Shown here: positions 23,646-37,440 of the stretch, one piece after another
Layout: every line of letters starts with the position of its first letter
How positions within the stretch are numbered: position 1 is the stretch's first letter
Assembly (NCBI GenBank): GCA_028274465.1
Contig: CM051456.1
Coordinates: forward strand, 6,387,545 to 6,451,544
Direction of reading: 5' to 3'
Length of the DNA: 64,000 bases
DNA from: Plantago ovata
Lineage: Eukaryota; Streptophyta; Magnoliopsida; Lamiales; Plantaginaceae
Translations under genes and position numbers: made by a program
The notes under the pieces: model-generated
The model's database searches: none
What the model saw: only the letters and a program-made list of their open reading frames with translations
What the model was told of the DNA's origin: nothing

Positions 23646-24653
23646 ATAAATTACAGTACATAAACTACCGGTTATTTATTTACCAGTCCCACCAAATTAT
23701 ATCCGGTTTTCATTTTCGAGTGTCACATAAATAGTCACCTACTTCGTTATGGTACACTTTCATCTAACTTTTGCATATCTTATTTCTTACAACAAGTTAA
23801 AAAAACTTTGCATCAACCTTATGAGTGCTATATAATTCTTTAGGGAGAAAAAAGCCCTATCACTTGGGCCTCACAAACTCAGAGTGTTCTTGATACATCA
23901 TCTAGCCGTACAAATTTACCATAGTGAATTTTTCTACTATTTAGTATTTACCAAGGTGGAATATATTTACTTAACCTTCCACCTTTGATCGCTTATATAT
24001 CACTAATTCAATATCCATTTTGAATGTATAAAATATATCAAATCGAAACTCTTAATAGCTTAAGATTATATATTTAATTTTCTCAATTAACTAATAATTA
24101 AAAAATAATCTCCATATGAATATACCTCACAGTTCATTATTCACTACCTTGTTTTCTTCGTATTCTCCAACACATACTACTCCATAAGTTTGTGTTCCCG
24201 AAGGGATATGTACTCCCCATATCACATAGGGTATAGAACTATAAATCCATTATCTATGCTATGGCCTATCTATATAAGTATGAACTATGAAGTACTTCTA
24301 TTAATATTATCTTGAACAAAAACAAAGTACTTCTATATAGATTATAGATACATATATTACATACCTTGTTCAGCTGATCGATTGGACAATCTCACATGGT
24401 GGCGCAATGGAGGTTGGGCTCCACCCTCCACCCCTTTCAGCCGGAAACCCCACCTCTCTTATATCTCCCTATCTACTGTCTGGTTTCATCTAATTCCTAA
24501 AATTACCATCCTATCCTTTATCCATTACCCTACCCCCTCACTTCTTAATACTCCATTTATACCCTCATCCGAGCCTCACATTATTATTATTCCACACTAG
24601 TACCAACTACTACTACTACTACTACCCCCCTTAGCTCCCCTCTCATCACCATA

Positions 24654-26263
24654 ATGCTGCAATCATCGTCATCGTCGCCATCATCGTCCTCGTCTCACCA
24701 AGCCAGGATGGATATAACCGTATTCGAGCGCCAGAGGAACGTTCTCCAGCGCCTTTATCATCAGCAGAACGACCCTTCTGCGTTCCACTTTGATCACCAA
24801 GAGCTTTTACTATCCAACTACACCTGGCAGCCTGATCATCACCCGTCTTTCGCTTATCCAGAGACGAAACCGGACCCTCATCAGTCTTGCTCAGCGATAT
24901 CCAACAATAACAACTCGTCCGTGACAGGGGCAACAATGTCATTACCTGATCATCATCTCCAGTGCAACAGTAGCTTGCCCAACAGAGAACCACCCAGTGT
25001 TTCCTGTTCCATTAAGAAAAGAAAAGCCGAGGTAACTATTTCACTTCTCTTCGTAAAAGTTTTTCTGAAAAACTGGGTACTCTTAACTTTACCAGCATTG
25101 GTTCTTGTTTCAGTTCGACACGGAAGAGGATCAGGATCAAAGCAAAGAAACAGGAGAGGCTAAATCAGAGATCACCGCGAAAGGCGAAAGGGAAACGTCA
25201 GCAAATGCATCTTCCAAATCGAATTCGAAGGAGGGGCAGAAGCCTGATTACATTCATGTCAGGGCGCGACGCGGGCAGGCCACTGATAGCCATAGCTTGG
25301 CAGAAAGAGTATGCTAATATATACAGTACATATTTTAAATTCTCCCATATAATGAAATTTAATACATTATTTCTGATAAAAATTAATTGGTTGAATTAGG
25401 CAAGGAGAGAAAAAATCAGCAAGAAGATGAAGTGCCTGCAAGATTTGGTCCCTGGCTGTAACAAAGTTTCAGGGAAAGCTGGAATGCTTGACGAGATAAT
25501 CAACTATGTCCAGTCCTTACAGAAGCAAGTTGAGGTACTTAATGCTTAATCTGTTGCCCTTAAATATGTGACTTTAATTAACATGCAGTCTTTAGACATG
25601 TCACTGTGACATGGCCCTGACTAATAACACTGTAGCCAACATGTCCATTTGTGTAAATACGGGTTAAAATATGATCCTTATGTTACATAGAATAAACCGG
25701 TTTAAAGATGTTTTTAACACTGTAAAATGTTGCTAAACTACGTTCACTGTGTTATGATTCGTAGTTTCTTTCGATGAAATTGGCGGCTATAAACCCGAGG
25801 ATGGAGTTAAACATGGACAGTTTCTTCGCGAAAGAGGTAAAAAAAATAAAAAAATAAAAAATAAAGTTGTGCTAGTAATCTTTTGTTAGGCATAGTTGGA
25901 AGAAATTGACTCATCTATGGTACCAACTCATGGATTATTCTAATAATCCAGATTCCAGCATACATAGCGCAATTGGAAGCTGCCAATTCCGCTTGTTACC
26001 AGTACAATCCAATGCAACAGGGAACCTCTGATACAACAATGGAACAGTTTCAAATGATACCTCAAAAAGCAGGAAGTTCTTCAATGCCAATTTCAGAAGC
26101 ATTTCTCCCTGTAATTTCTTTAACCCTGTCACATTCAACGTAATTTTTCGACTTGTCGTTGAGTTTCAATCATTCCTGAATTTTGAAAATTTTGCAGCAA
26201 TTACAACAGCTGTCAGGATTTGACCCTGAATGGATGAGTCTATTCAATGTCGGGTTTCATTAG
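24654..26263 (+). CDS. bHLH transcription factor (CIB/BEE/HBI1-like)
   Basis: Exons 24654-25031, 25114-25308, 25400-25534, 25765-25836, 25952-26110 and 26198-26263 give 334 residues with GT-AG introns. A second in-frame ATG (24708, [10 protein letters not shown]) could also be the start; that motif opens related proteins. A basic nuclear-type stretch KKRKAE ends exon 1. The bHLH spans about residues 172-236: [19 protein letters not shown], then [19 protein letters not shown] and [18 protein letters not shown]186, E190 and R194 form the H-E-R signature for E-box/G-box binding. The C-terminus ends [17 protein letters not shown], as in the CIB/BEE/HBI1 group. Family members act in growth, brassinosteroid and light or flowering control; the exact orthologue is not resolved. 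Confidence 0.93.
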
Positions 26264-28995
26264 CCAAGGAGTATCTCAATCACTAGGACATATGAGGTGA
26301 GCCGTCAATTAGTATTTCGCAACGTACCTATTGCTGGGATCACAAATTCCATTACATTCCTTTCTCCGCCCCAAGTTATAGAGACGTTTGACATAGACAC
26401 ATTTCCTTCTTACAGCTTGTTCTAAGTTAATGCCAAGTCCTGCATCCAAGATTCAAATATGGGGGCTAATTTCAAGTTACACCGCGGAGGTGCAACTACA
26501 GGATTGCCAATCAAGGGCAGAGTACTACTCAAGATAAAAGCACGAATATATGTATTTTATCGATCGGAAAAGAAAAATACTTGTAAGGAGAGTATGTGTA
26601 TGTGTATAGAGGTAGCTTGTCTATAAGTTGATGATGATGATGATGTCCCTTATTGAATGAAAACTACTGTATGATATACTAGATTCATTATTAAGATTTT
26701 GTTGTTTCACAAAATTGAATGATGATGGAGACATAGAAGTGGATTGAAAGGCACTATACCAGAAGCAGAGCATATGACTGAGGCTAAAAAGGGATCACAT
26801 TTTGGGAACTTTACACAAGTGGGGGTACAACAATACAATACAGCAACAGATGAATGGAAATGAATTAGAGATGAGGAGTGCAGTAGCAGTAGTAGTAGTA
26901 GTTTGTTAAGTGGTCCCTTACATACTATACAGTGAGTGTTAAGAGTAGTCTAGTTTACTTGTTTACTACTACATGTTCTTGTTCTCTTTATAAGCAAGTA
27001 TTGTTGACCATTGAGAAGCTAGGCAGCTAGCTAGCCAGCCACTGAGCAAAAATGGACCACCATTACAAATTGCAGGGACTGTGACTACTCATAATATTTA
27101 GTCAGATAGCCACCAACAATTATTGTGAAGCTGAATGGGACTTGAGTTATATTCAGATTTTGGGAGTCTTTTTTTTTTTTTGTAGATTTTTTTTTTTTTT
27201 ACATAGTTACTTGGAAAATGAATGACAATAATTGATATGGATTAATGTATGATGTGGATAAAGATGGAAAATATAATTTTTTATGATTGGCTGCCCCATC
27301 AGCATCATGTACACAAAATGTTGAAATCAAAATGCTGGCCTCCATTTATATTGGATCAGACTTGAGAGTGTATATTTGAAACTGAAGGATTATGCAGGTT
27401 GAAGAATAATCAATGGAAGAATCTAGAAGCAATTAATCATTATACTTTGAAGCTAAGAGGAAAGAATAATCATTACCGTTAACATCAATGAACTTGATAG
27501 GATAGCTCATAGCTGTGGAAACTGGAATGTACTACACGGATATTCATAATATCTCAATTATAGTTAACTGTCACATAATTTCAAACAAATCAACTTATCA
27601 TTACAAAACATAGTAACAAAATAGAAATAACTTACGGATATTTTAACAGACAACCCGCACTATTCCTATGTTATGCTGGACTATTTGTTGAGTGGATTTC
27701 CTAAGAAAGCGTTATTCATCTCGATCAACCATAACTTGTCATTTAACCAGCTACTATCCAAAAAAGTGTCTTAACTAATGATGCAACTGCAACCATCTAA
27801 TCGGATTTAAGAGCTAAACCTAATAATTCCAGTGATCTGACTTAGTAAAGTGACTACCTAATTATATGAGAATATTCTGCTTGGTTGGTTATGCAATTAA
27901 GTAAGTGAATACAATTTAGATGATGTGATTAAGTTAACACTAAGACACAAGACATCAGTTGTATAAACACTGATCTACCAAATTAATTGCCTACTTTGAT
28001 TGATTAGTTGCGTCAGGATCAACCAAAGAAGTATACCTAACCACTATACTTGATCACATGCGATGCTTACCTGAATTAGAAACATGATAAAAGAATCACT
28101 AATCATAATGGTCCACTGCCACAGCCACTGCCACTGCTCTCTATTATTCCACTCCTTAAAAGTTGGGTGGGTAAAATGGGGTTCGCCATCCAATTTTAAC
28201 TTGTCTCTCTCTACGTATACATGTACTGTATAATCTTAAAATGATTCCAATCTAAAATGCTTTTATGCTTGTAATCTTGAAATGATTAGGCAAAGGTTCA
28301 AACCTAAAATGACTTCATGAAGGAACACTCAAAGCCACATATCAATTTAGCTAAATCCAATGACAACTTGGAAATGAAAAGAGGGACCATTCTAGAAATG
28401 CCATAGCTCAACCAATAGCAATAGAGTACATCCCTCCTCCCCTCCACTCCTCCCCTAAGAAAAAAGAGGATGACATTACATGAATCTAGATGAATTCCAT
28501 ATTGACACACAACTTAAGGCTCCAACATGAATTCAGACCAAGATACATACAGCTCCAAATTGGTTTAGAGCTAGTAGTTTGAAACCCATTCGACTCTGAT
28601 TCGAGTCCGTATTTGAACCAATGACTCTGAAGTCTACAGCTCCAGATTGGTTTAGAGCTAGTGGTTTGAAACCCATTTGATTAGCCTAAAAGGAAAGGAG
28701 GGGAAAAAAAAAGAAAAAAAAAGGTGCCAATGAAGTACCAAGTTTCACATTACTGGACTAGGGTGTCATAATCTAGACCTGTCGAACCGCACTATAATGG
28801 GTCCGCCAAATTGGAATTGCAATGATACTGAAATAGCTGCTAGTAAACTTAACACAAGAGGGTTCTCCTTTAGAAACACAGAGTTAACAAAAGCACAGTG
28901 CAAGGTGTGTATATAAAAATTTGCATAGCTATTACAAATATGGTTCGAACATGACCAATCTAAAGACTTGCAGTTTTTATTTGGTCCATCATGGA
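26264..28995. other. intergenic between the bHLH and proteasome genes
   Basis: The bHLH 3' UTR probably runs to about 26700. No other gene is supported. Near 28549-28592 and 28637-28680 a stretch of about 44 bases is repeated (AGATTGGTTTAGAGCTAGT-like), 88 bases apart. Confidence 0.5.
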
Positions 28996-31531
28996 TCATA
29001 TAGAGTCAGGGTCATTTTTAATAGATTCACGCCAAGCATATTCCCTAGCACCATCCTTGTCAACAATCTTGATTATGAAGTTTGGTGGGGCTACTACCAG
29101 CCTACTGCGTATTTCCACAATGCACTTGTCGACTAACTCGATGGCTTCTTCCACAGTCATGTCTTTCCGATAGTGTCTATCCATCATAGACAGGGCAAAG
29201 TACGCCCCATAACCAAATGCTGCTTTGTCAAGCTTGTGAAGGGACGCAATGTAGTCAATGAAGTAAAGCGAAGGGCCTATCTCCTTGTCATACCCAGCTA
29301 GAATTATGTTAACCATGTATGGATTCTGGTGAGAAGAAAGAGACAAAGAACAAAAAACAGAAATCACCAAGTTGAGTTGATAGAATGTTACTACTACAGC
29401 AAAATGATGCAACCAATAAATCATTCAATTGGGCCCTTCACATCTAATAATGCTTCCTTAGAAAGAAGAGGACTAATAGATGTGTTGAACCAAATGTATA
29501 ACTATATACCAGAAGCAATTAATATAGATGTTTAAACACCAGTTTTTTTAATATAAATGAACTAGGACCTCGGAGGAAATATACATGTAAAAATTATTTA
29601 CGCATCAAAAAGGTAAATAATTGGAGAAATATACTTTATTGGTACATACTGGATTTCATCTCAAGAAAGATACTACAAGCGGCCACTAGAAGTTAGATTG
29701 TAGTCAAATTTCAGCCACCTTACTCCACTACTGCTAAAATTTACTTCTCTTTCGAGGCCTATTCTGGTGTGGGCTTTCTTCTCTCTCTCTCTCTGGTTTT
29801 ATTCCCTTTCATATGAAGAGCGTCTCATAATCCAACACTCCAAGTTCTAAAACTGAACATTTTAAGGACCAAAGGTGCAAAGATTATTCATCTTTATTTT
29901 AAGCATAAATCCCCCTTTTTTTCCACTCTGGACATAAAATTGTTTGTTTGTTATTAGAAGAGTGATTAGAAAGAGGGGGAAAATCCACCACACACACACA
30001 TACATGAGAATGACCTAATGTAATAACACCTGTAATGCATATAATGATGGTACCTAAGTAATTTTCTCGAATTAAATGGAAGTACATCACAGGTCCTGTC
30101 AAAACCATATGAAGAGATGGTCACTTGACAAGAATCCTGTTGTCAATATCATGCAAATGTGCATTAGAAAGATCATTGGTTCCTTCAACTCGCAAAGCAT
30201 GAGATTCACTGAAGTATTTCTTCGGCTATTGCAAGATTAATATCTCCTTGTAAAAAGGTCACCCATCAAAGAGACTGTGACAGAAAGAACTTTTTGCACA
30301 CACAAGTATGGTACCTCTCTACAGCCGAGAACACATAATTAACCTAATCTACGGATTGCATTCACAGACAAACTTACATGATTTCCAATGGAAACCTTCT
30401 TACCTTCCTTAATGCTGTAGCAAGCTCCCCTCTGGTTAAGTTCGCTGCAGCTGCAGTTGTCAAAGGGATTCCATTTCGGAACTGGTATAATGCAACATTC
30501 TTCTGAATATACTCCGTGAATTGAGCCCTAAAGAGATAATGCTAACACATGAATACCACATACAGAGAGACAGCAAAACAACCACACTAAAAGAAGAAGA
30601 AAAACAGCCAAAACATTAACATAATGTTGTACATGAATACTCATCACACCATATAACTGAAGCTCTGCTACTGGTTTTTAGTGGAAAAACAGCCAAAACA
30701 TTAACATAATGTTGAGCATGAATACTCATCAGACCATATAACTGACGCTATGCTACTAATTTTTAGTGGATAAACTTGGCTATTCTTTGAGTGTTTTAGT
30801 TCAAAGACGCCATGAGTGCACCACTTAGCGCAATTTTCAGTGCCCAATCAATGGAAATCCAACCACGACGGAAGAGCAGCCAACACAATTCATGAATGCA
30901 ATATTTATTATGTTAATATACTCATACACAGAGAAAACATCCTCATCACACCGGAATTACGAAATGTGAATTAAAAGTTAAAACTCCTTGCTGAAAAATA
31001 ATTCTGTATCTGCATCACTGCATTTGATGCACATGTTCGAGCACAGAACAAATTTCATCTCCACTAGACCATATATCTGGAGGCCGGGGCATTAGCAATG
31101 GTTCATACACGAGAGATACATACACTCACAAGTCACAAGTAGTACAGTAATGCAGGAGACGTAGTATAATAATACTCTACAAAAATTAACCATAAGTCCA
31201 TAACCAGCAGCAGTATAATAAGTAACAAAATCGAACTTATCCACAGATTTAACCCAAAGTTTCAGAGAATGGGCGATAATGTAGCTCACATTTAACATGA
31301 ATCACAATAGGCAGCCAATTCGATAATCAATCCAATTTATCTACGTTGAGAAACAAATAACAGAAATTTTCACCTGTCGCCAGTTTCGCCTGAAGCGCCC
31401 ATGAGCTTGTGCGAGTCGAGTAGCATGATTTTGTCCTCGTTGGTCTTGTGGACGAGAATGCTGTGCACAGCCGAAGAGTCTGCAGCAACAATCGCGAAAT
31501 CATTCCCCACCAATCCGAACACAGACTCCAT
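28996..31531 (-). CDS. PBD: 20S proteasome beta-4 subunit (beta type-2, PBD)
   Basis: Minus-strand exons 31531-31374, 30527-30404 and 29325-28996, with GT-AG borders, give 203 residues, the usual size of the family. It begins [18 protein letters not shown] and continues [57 protein letters not shown] and [20 protein letters not shown]. This subunit is structural: it lacks the N-terminal threonine and propeptide of the catalytic beta-1, -2 and -5 subunits, and none is seen here. It sits in the beta rings of the 20S core in cytosol and nucleus. The first intron (30528-31373) contains an 85 bp tandem repeat. No pseudogene signs. Confidence 0.95.
30601..30770. repeat. 85 bp tandem duplication in the proteasome gene intron
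   Basis: Units 30601-30685 and 30686-30770 start AAAACAGCCAAAACATTAAC and end TTTTTAGTGGA, with a few substitutions. They lie entirely within intron 1. Confidence 0.9.
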
Positions 31532-31559
31532 TCACCAACTTTGAAATAGATGTTCAGAT

Positions 31560-32790
31560 TATGTTTATGTTACCAATGATTTCAATTTTGCGAGTGTAAT
31601 TCAAGAGTTTTTACTATTTAGTTGTGTTTTATGATTTCTGTTTTGCTCACTAGAGAAAGAAAGAAAGGCTTCTTGCGGAACAAGAAGGGAAAAACGTGTT
31701 TACCCAATAGTACTTCATAAGTTGCTAGTCCGTCCCGTGTCCTCGGTATCATAACTTTTACTACAAGACATACTATTAAAGGAAAAAAAGAAAAGACTCG
31801 GATATGAACTCTAAATACGTGTTGACCCGCAACATTTTATTAAAAATAGATAAATTAAACAAAGAATCAATAACCATAAATGCAGTGAAAATTTATTCGT
31901 GAAAACAACACCAAACTTGATTAAAGTTGTACTCGTACCCACACAAAAGCTCTAATAATCAAAATCTATTAATTCTTGTTGGATATGTGAATCATATGTC
32001 CAATACGCTTGTTCTCGTTTTAATACTACTATTGGAGATGTTACGGCACGTATGAAGTATATGGATTTGTAAGTAAATTATTACTTGCTCTATTTTCATA
32101 TACTGTGGACGTTGAAATTTATTTTTGAAGTATATGTTGGTTCTAGATTCAAACAAACCGAAAGGGTGCAGTGTCAATGTCCAATGATAAGTTGGTCCAT
32201 CTTAATTCCACATTAGAACTAGTTCTGGCTATTCCATGTATCGTAAAATATATATGAGGATGCTCCTTGTTTTTTCTATTTGAATATGAATCCATTGCTT
32301 ACATTACACTTTCTACCTTAATTAAATTCTTGGAATTCCTAAATTCTTACATCAGTAATTAAAATACACCTTGAGTATCTTACAAACAAATTGTTTTTTC
32401 AACAGAATTGAGTTGTACACTCTTTTTCACATCACTAAACTTACAGTGCTGAACAAGCCCAACAGTTGAGGAACAAACAGAAGAAACATGCACAACTAAC
32501 TGCAAAGAAAGTAAGAAACCTAATTATAAAATGAAGTAGTAATTTCTATGTTACGACCTTTCCATTTAGTTTTATTGATTTTTTTACGTTGTAATTGCTC
32601 TTAAATCACATCAAGTACAAAAATTAGAAAAATTATATTAAAATGCTTTTTAAAAAAAAATATTAAGTCGTGATTTAGGAGTAATTTGCGTAAAAAATCA
32701 GTCAACAATGTGAATCTTTAATCGGGACGGAGGAAGTAATTAGTAGAATGGAATGAAGAATTTGTCTCCAGAAGCTACATTTTGCTCAAG
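31560..32790. other. intergenic; one degraded Stowaway-like element
   Basis: No gene. About 32546-32733 looks like a decayed Stowaway MITE: the right end CGGGACGGAGGAAG is followed by TA, and the arms near 32570-32610 and 32665-32705 are inversely related. Confidence 0.45.
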
Positions 32791-32791
32791 G

Positions 32792-33392
32792 GTAAGGGTG
32801 TTTGTAGTGCTGTTATACAAGCCGAGCCGAGCCGAGTATCTATCGGCTCGGCTTGGCTCGTTTCCCGTTCGAGCCGAGCCTAGGCTTGGCTTGTTAAGCA
32901 AACGAGTAAAAAATAAGGTTTGGGTTTGGCTCGTTAGGCTTGTTCGAGTCTAACCGAGTTTAAACTAAGCTTGTGACTCAAAAAGAAAATGTGAAAATAT
33001 ACAAGAATATGTTTAGATTAAGGAATTCAATATTAAACATTGCAAAAATCAGCATTCCGAATTTGTTAAATTGTAGTATTATAACGTAAAAACATATACT
33101 TGTTCCATATAAAATGACAAAATCACGATTAAAAACATAAATTGAGCACATAAAGAAGGGAAAATCTAATATTCTTGTGATGATTGAACAAGAGAATCAA
33201 CACTAACCAAGTTAGGGGAGAGTTTTCTACCACCATTCAACAACAAAATAGATTATGTATAGTTTAAAAGTTAAAATTGTATACAAATTCGAGCCTGAAC
33301 TTGGCTCGTTAACCTTATCAAGCGAGCCGAGCTCGAGCTTTAACGAGCCGAGCCGAGCGAGTACTCTATGAGGCTCGGCTCGCGTAACACCG
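32792..33392. mobile_element. hAT-like MITE inserted upstream of laccase 1
   Basis: GAGCCGAGCC/GGCTCGGCTT arrays mark both subterminal regions (32822-32885 and 33300-33385). The ends are an AAGGGTGTTT-like start and GCGTAACACC, approximate inverses of the TAGGGGTGTT hAT end. The flanks AAGGGTAA and GATTTGGCTC are nearly contiguous in the laccase 2 upstream region (about 37482-37540), so the element interrupts a duplicated promoter. Confidence 0.7.
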
Positions 33393-33644
33393 AGATTTGG
33401 CTCAACATACCTCTCATTTCTCAGTACAAAGCTACATTTTCACCTTTCCTCATGAACTAACTGTAAAGAGCTAACACTGTTAAAGAAATTTGGCTCTACA
33501 TACCTCTCATTTCACATTCAACATTTATTTCTTACATTTTTTGTCACCATCACCAGTATATTGCTTTTAAGCTTTGAGTAACACATTTCAATTAATTATA
33601 GTTACATTCAAATCTTGCATGGCAAACAAACCAACATGTATTTG

Positions 33645-33651
33645 TATAAAT
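33645..33651 (+). promoter_or_regulatory. TATA box of laccase 1
   Basis: TATAAAT 87 bases before the ATG, at the same place as in laccase 2 (TATAAAT, 90 bases before its ATG). Confidence 0.75.
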
Positions 33652-33731
33652 AAGCCTCAGAATCAACCAGCTTCATCATTCACCTTTCTCTTCAACATAT
33701 ACATCACAAAGATTTCCTTTGACAGCTAAAA

Positions 33732-35894
33732 ATGGCCAAGAACCAGAACAAAACATGTTCTGGATTTAGCATTTGTATCGTACTCGCCTTTCTTGCATAT
33801 GTCTCCATTCCATCCGAGGCAGCAGTAAAACAGTACCAGTTCGACGTGAGTTGTTTAGTACTATAACTTGATTCATTTAACACAGTACCAGGTCCTTTGG
33901 CTCTTTAACTCATAAGTTCTTGTTTCACCTTCACTGCCTAATTATGCAGATACAAGTGAGGAGTGTGAGCAGATTGTGCCATGCGAAGCCTATTGTGACG
34001 GTTAATGGGAGATTTCCAGGGCCGACTATCTACGCTAGAGAGGGAGACAGAGTTGTTATCAATGTTACAAACTATGCTTCATATAACATGTCCATTCACT
34101 GGTATAACAGTAATTACAAAAACTGATGTAGTTGTTCAATTCTCCATAAGGTGACCAGAACTTCATGTAAATTGCATTAACTTTGGTTGTTATTTTAGGC
34201 ATGGTTTGAAGCAACAAAGAAACGGATGGGCAGATGGACCAGCGTATATAACGCAGTGTCCAATCCAAAGTGGTAATAGCTATGTGTATGACTTCAACAT
34301 AACAGGACAACGAGGCACATTGTGGTGGCATGCACATATTTTCTGGCTAAGAGCTACTGTTTATGGTGCAATTGTTATCATGCCTAAACAAGGCTCTCCT
34401 TTTCCTTTTCCTCAACCAGATAGAGAGAAAGTACTCCTGTTAGGTGAGTTCTTTGTTGCAAGTTAGTAATTACATGCCATTAATTCTGTTTCTTCGGATC
34501 GTCTGTAAATGGCCACGGTTTTCTGTTTACAGGAGAATGGTGGAATGCAGATGTTGAGACGGTGGAGAAGCAAGGAAGAACGATGGGGGTGCCCCCAAAC
34601 GTGTCAGATGCTCATACAATCAACGGAAAGCCTGGACCATTGTTTCCGTGTTCAGAGAAACGTAAGCAATTACAAAATCACATCTTGCATGAAGATAATG
34701 TCTATTTTACTGATTTCTTGCACTTATTTATATTTCAGACACATTTGCAATGGTAGTTGAACACGGGAAAACATATCTCCTAAGGCTTATAAACGCTGCC
34801 CTCAATGATGAACTGTTTTTTGCCATAGCCGGTCACAACATGACAGTAGTTGAAATCGATGCAGTATACACCAAACCATTTTCGACTAGAGCTCTACTAC
34901 TCACCCCCGGTCAGACTACAAACGTGTTAGTCCGAGCCAATCAGATCCCAGGGCGTTACTTCATGGCAGCTAGCCCATTCATCGATGTCTCTATTCCCAT
35001 AGACAACAAGACTGCAACAGCCATATTGCAGTACAAAGGAGTCCCAAACAGTGTCATCCCTACTCTCCCTCAATTACCAGCATCCAATGATACAAAATTC
35101 ACCCTCGACTATGTAGGAAAACTGAAGAGCTTAAATTCTCCTCAGTATCCAGCAAACGTGCCTTTAAAAGTTGACAGGAACCTTTTCCACACAGTCGGAC
35201 TTGGAAGGAATCCTTGCCCCACGTGTGTCAACGGAACTAGATTAACTGCTTCTTTGAACAACATTACGTTCGTGATGCCTCAAGTCGGACTCCTCCAAGC
35301 ACATTACTTCAACATCCCTGGCGTTTACACTACAAATTTTCCGGACAAGCCACCTACTCCATTTAACTACACAGGAGCACCATTAACTGCTAATCTTAAG
35401 ACCTCAGTGGGGACTAGGCTAATCAAGATTAAATTCAACTCCACGGTTGAGTTAGTAATTCAGGACACGAATTTGCTTACAGTTGAGTCACATCCATTTC
35501 ATCTCCATGGATACAACTTTTTTGTCATGGGAACAGGTGTTGGAAACTTCGACCCTGCGAAGGATCCTGCCAAGTATAATTTGGTAGATCCACCCGAAAG
35601 GAACACTGTGGGAGTTCCAACTGGTGGATGGACCGCTATAAGATTCAGAGCAGATAATCCAGGTATTTTGCTCAAGTCATTCTTAAGAAGAAAATGAAAT
35701 TGACTTTTCTATATATCATTTATGTTGGACAGTGTTAATTCATCCTGTGATAAAATTGTACAGGTGTTTGGTTCTTCCACTGTCACTTGGAGCTACACAC
35801 AGGTTGGGGACTAAAAACCGCGTTTGTGGTAGAAGATGGACCGGCTCCAGATCAGAAAGTACTTCCTCCACCAAAGGATCTCCCACCATGCTAG
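33732..35894 (+). CDS. laccase 1 (secreted multi-copper oxidase)
   Basis: Exons 33732-33845, 33950-34101, 34199-34443, 34533-34661, 34739-35662 and 35764-35894 give 564 residues. A signal peptide ([17 protein letters not shown]) sends it to the apoplast. All four copper-binding segments are present: HWHG (H88, H90), WWHAH (H133, H135), HPFHLHG (H465, H468, H470) and HCHLELH (H527, C528, H529, H533). The axial position of the type-1 copper, ten residues after the Cys, is Leu538. There are many N-glycosylation sequons. Laccases oxidise phenolics such as monolignols with reduction of O2 to water, in lignin or flavonoid polymerisation; which substrate is unknown. Exons match laccase 2 base for base in length. 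The promoter carries a hAT-like insertion. Confidence 0.95.
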
Positions 35895-36059
35895 TTCTTG
35901 TCCTGCAAATGAAAAATGTAACTCTAACTTGGAAAGAGTTATATATATGCCTTGATTCAAGAATGAGGTTAATTGCCATATACTGTATATTTGATGAGAA
36001 GAGCTAAACAGTAAAGCTCACTTCTTTTATAGCAAGTGGACAGTGTGGATTTTTTTTGA

Positions 36060-37440
36060 AAATGTAATTCATGTACACCAATAAGTTATAATTAATTCAT
36101 AATTGTTTCTATGATCATGTTATTTAATTAATTTCATTCATTTGTTACTGAACTTGGTGTGATCTTTTTCTACTGGATCAACCTGGCCTGATGTTGCATA
36201 TGGCACTACTGCCCAGTGAATTTCATATGGTCTTGCATGGTGATACTTATGGTAACAATTATAAAATGAATTACCAATAAACACAGCATCACAACAAATT
36301 TCATAGTAGTAGGCTAGTAGCTGATGATATTTATAGATCAAAACTTAAAGCCCGAGTTGCAAAATGATTACAATAGAGAATGCATAATGTGCAAACAAAA
36401 TTGGAATTCTAATCATTCGATGCGTCGTCGTTTTGGTTCTGATGCACGGAAGGCGTCGTCGTTTTCCTTTTTTGACAGGTTGGCGTCTGGACCGGCAGTG
36501 TTATCTTCCAACAACTTGAATACGGAATGAAATTGCATCCTTGTAGCATAATCAAGAGGCATCCGTCCAGTAGAGTCAGTAGCAGAAATCATTTTCTCCA
36601 AAAATATATATATCATGGCCTTTCTGACGAGCATGATTAATTAATCAGACACTTGGCTACAGGTAGTGAGGCCCTGGAACAGGCCATATGAAATGCATTG
36701 CCCGCTCCCCTATCTTCACAGTTGAACTTAAGCTATAGTATATGAACAGGCCATACCGAATCCACTCTCCATATATATGAACTCTTTTTTCGGTATCAGA
36801 GTCCATATCGTCCATAATATCAGGCGTCTGTCCAATAGCTTTCTTATTGAACTTGAGCTATATAGTATATGGTTGATAAACAACAGTAGCTAGCTAGCGT
36901 ATTTTAAGTCCAGATAGAACAACACTCGGGGCTAACTTGACCTATTCATTTCATCCTTTCACCGTGTTAGACAAACTAGGCTTCTTTCTAGCTAGACCCT
37001 ATATCTGAATGGCCTCAGAACATATCTCCTCAGAACAGAGTCGCATAGAAATTTCTGTTGTTTCAAAATACTTCTTAGGTACTCTAAGCATGCTGCATGC
37101 ATAATATATACATGCTGCATCAATTGTTGGCACCAAACTCAACCATCAACCTAGCTTGCATAAGATAAGAAAAAGATAGTACTCCATCCTTTGTTTTAAA
37201 TTTGTCAATTTATCAGCAAGGAGTACCTATCATTGTTATTCTACTTAACATGTGATTTGACCAGTATATTGACCAAGCAAAAAAAAAATTAATTCTTTAC
37301 AATCTGGAAAATGAAATTATATTTCTGCATCCAACAATATAGGAATGTACAACAGTACAAGAATGAAAATGGAAAATCGTAAAATATTCTAGCTCTTCAA
37401 GTAGAACAAACATTAACATTTACAGCTTTTAAAGCTAGCT
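36060..37440. other. intergenic between the laccases
   Basis: Contains only a possible gene fragment (36413-36634). From about 37440 the sequence becomes homologous to the region upstream of laccase 1. Confidence 0.5.
36413..36634 (-). pseudogene. possible ankyrin-repeat gene fragment
   Basis: An isolated 73-codon frame contains DSTGRMPLDYATRMQFHSVF, which looks like part of an ankyrin repeat (TGRxPLDYA), and then a basic tail KRRRIE before the stop. No upstream exons or further repeats were found. Probably the 3' end of a dead or partially duplicated gene; could be chance. Confidence 0.3.

Larger units (their letters stand above)
19190..24653. other. 3' UTR of the U-box gene, then intergenic DNA
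   Basis: The PUB 3' UTR probably ends within about 400 bases. The rest is AT-rich with no supported gene. It contains a hAT-like relic (22655-23123), a TAA microsatellite and, from about 24380, leader-like DNA of the bHLH gene with a CTA run at 24606-24624. Confidence 0.5.

Noticed and set aside
24382..24600. Frame upstream of the bHLH gene as a gene
   Set aside because: Pro/Ser-rich translation of leader-like CT-rich DNA, without similarity or a downstream splice partner.
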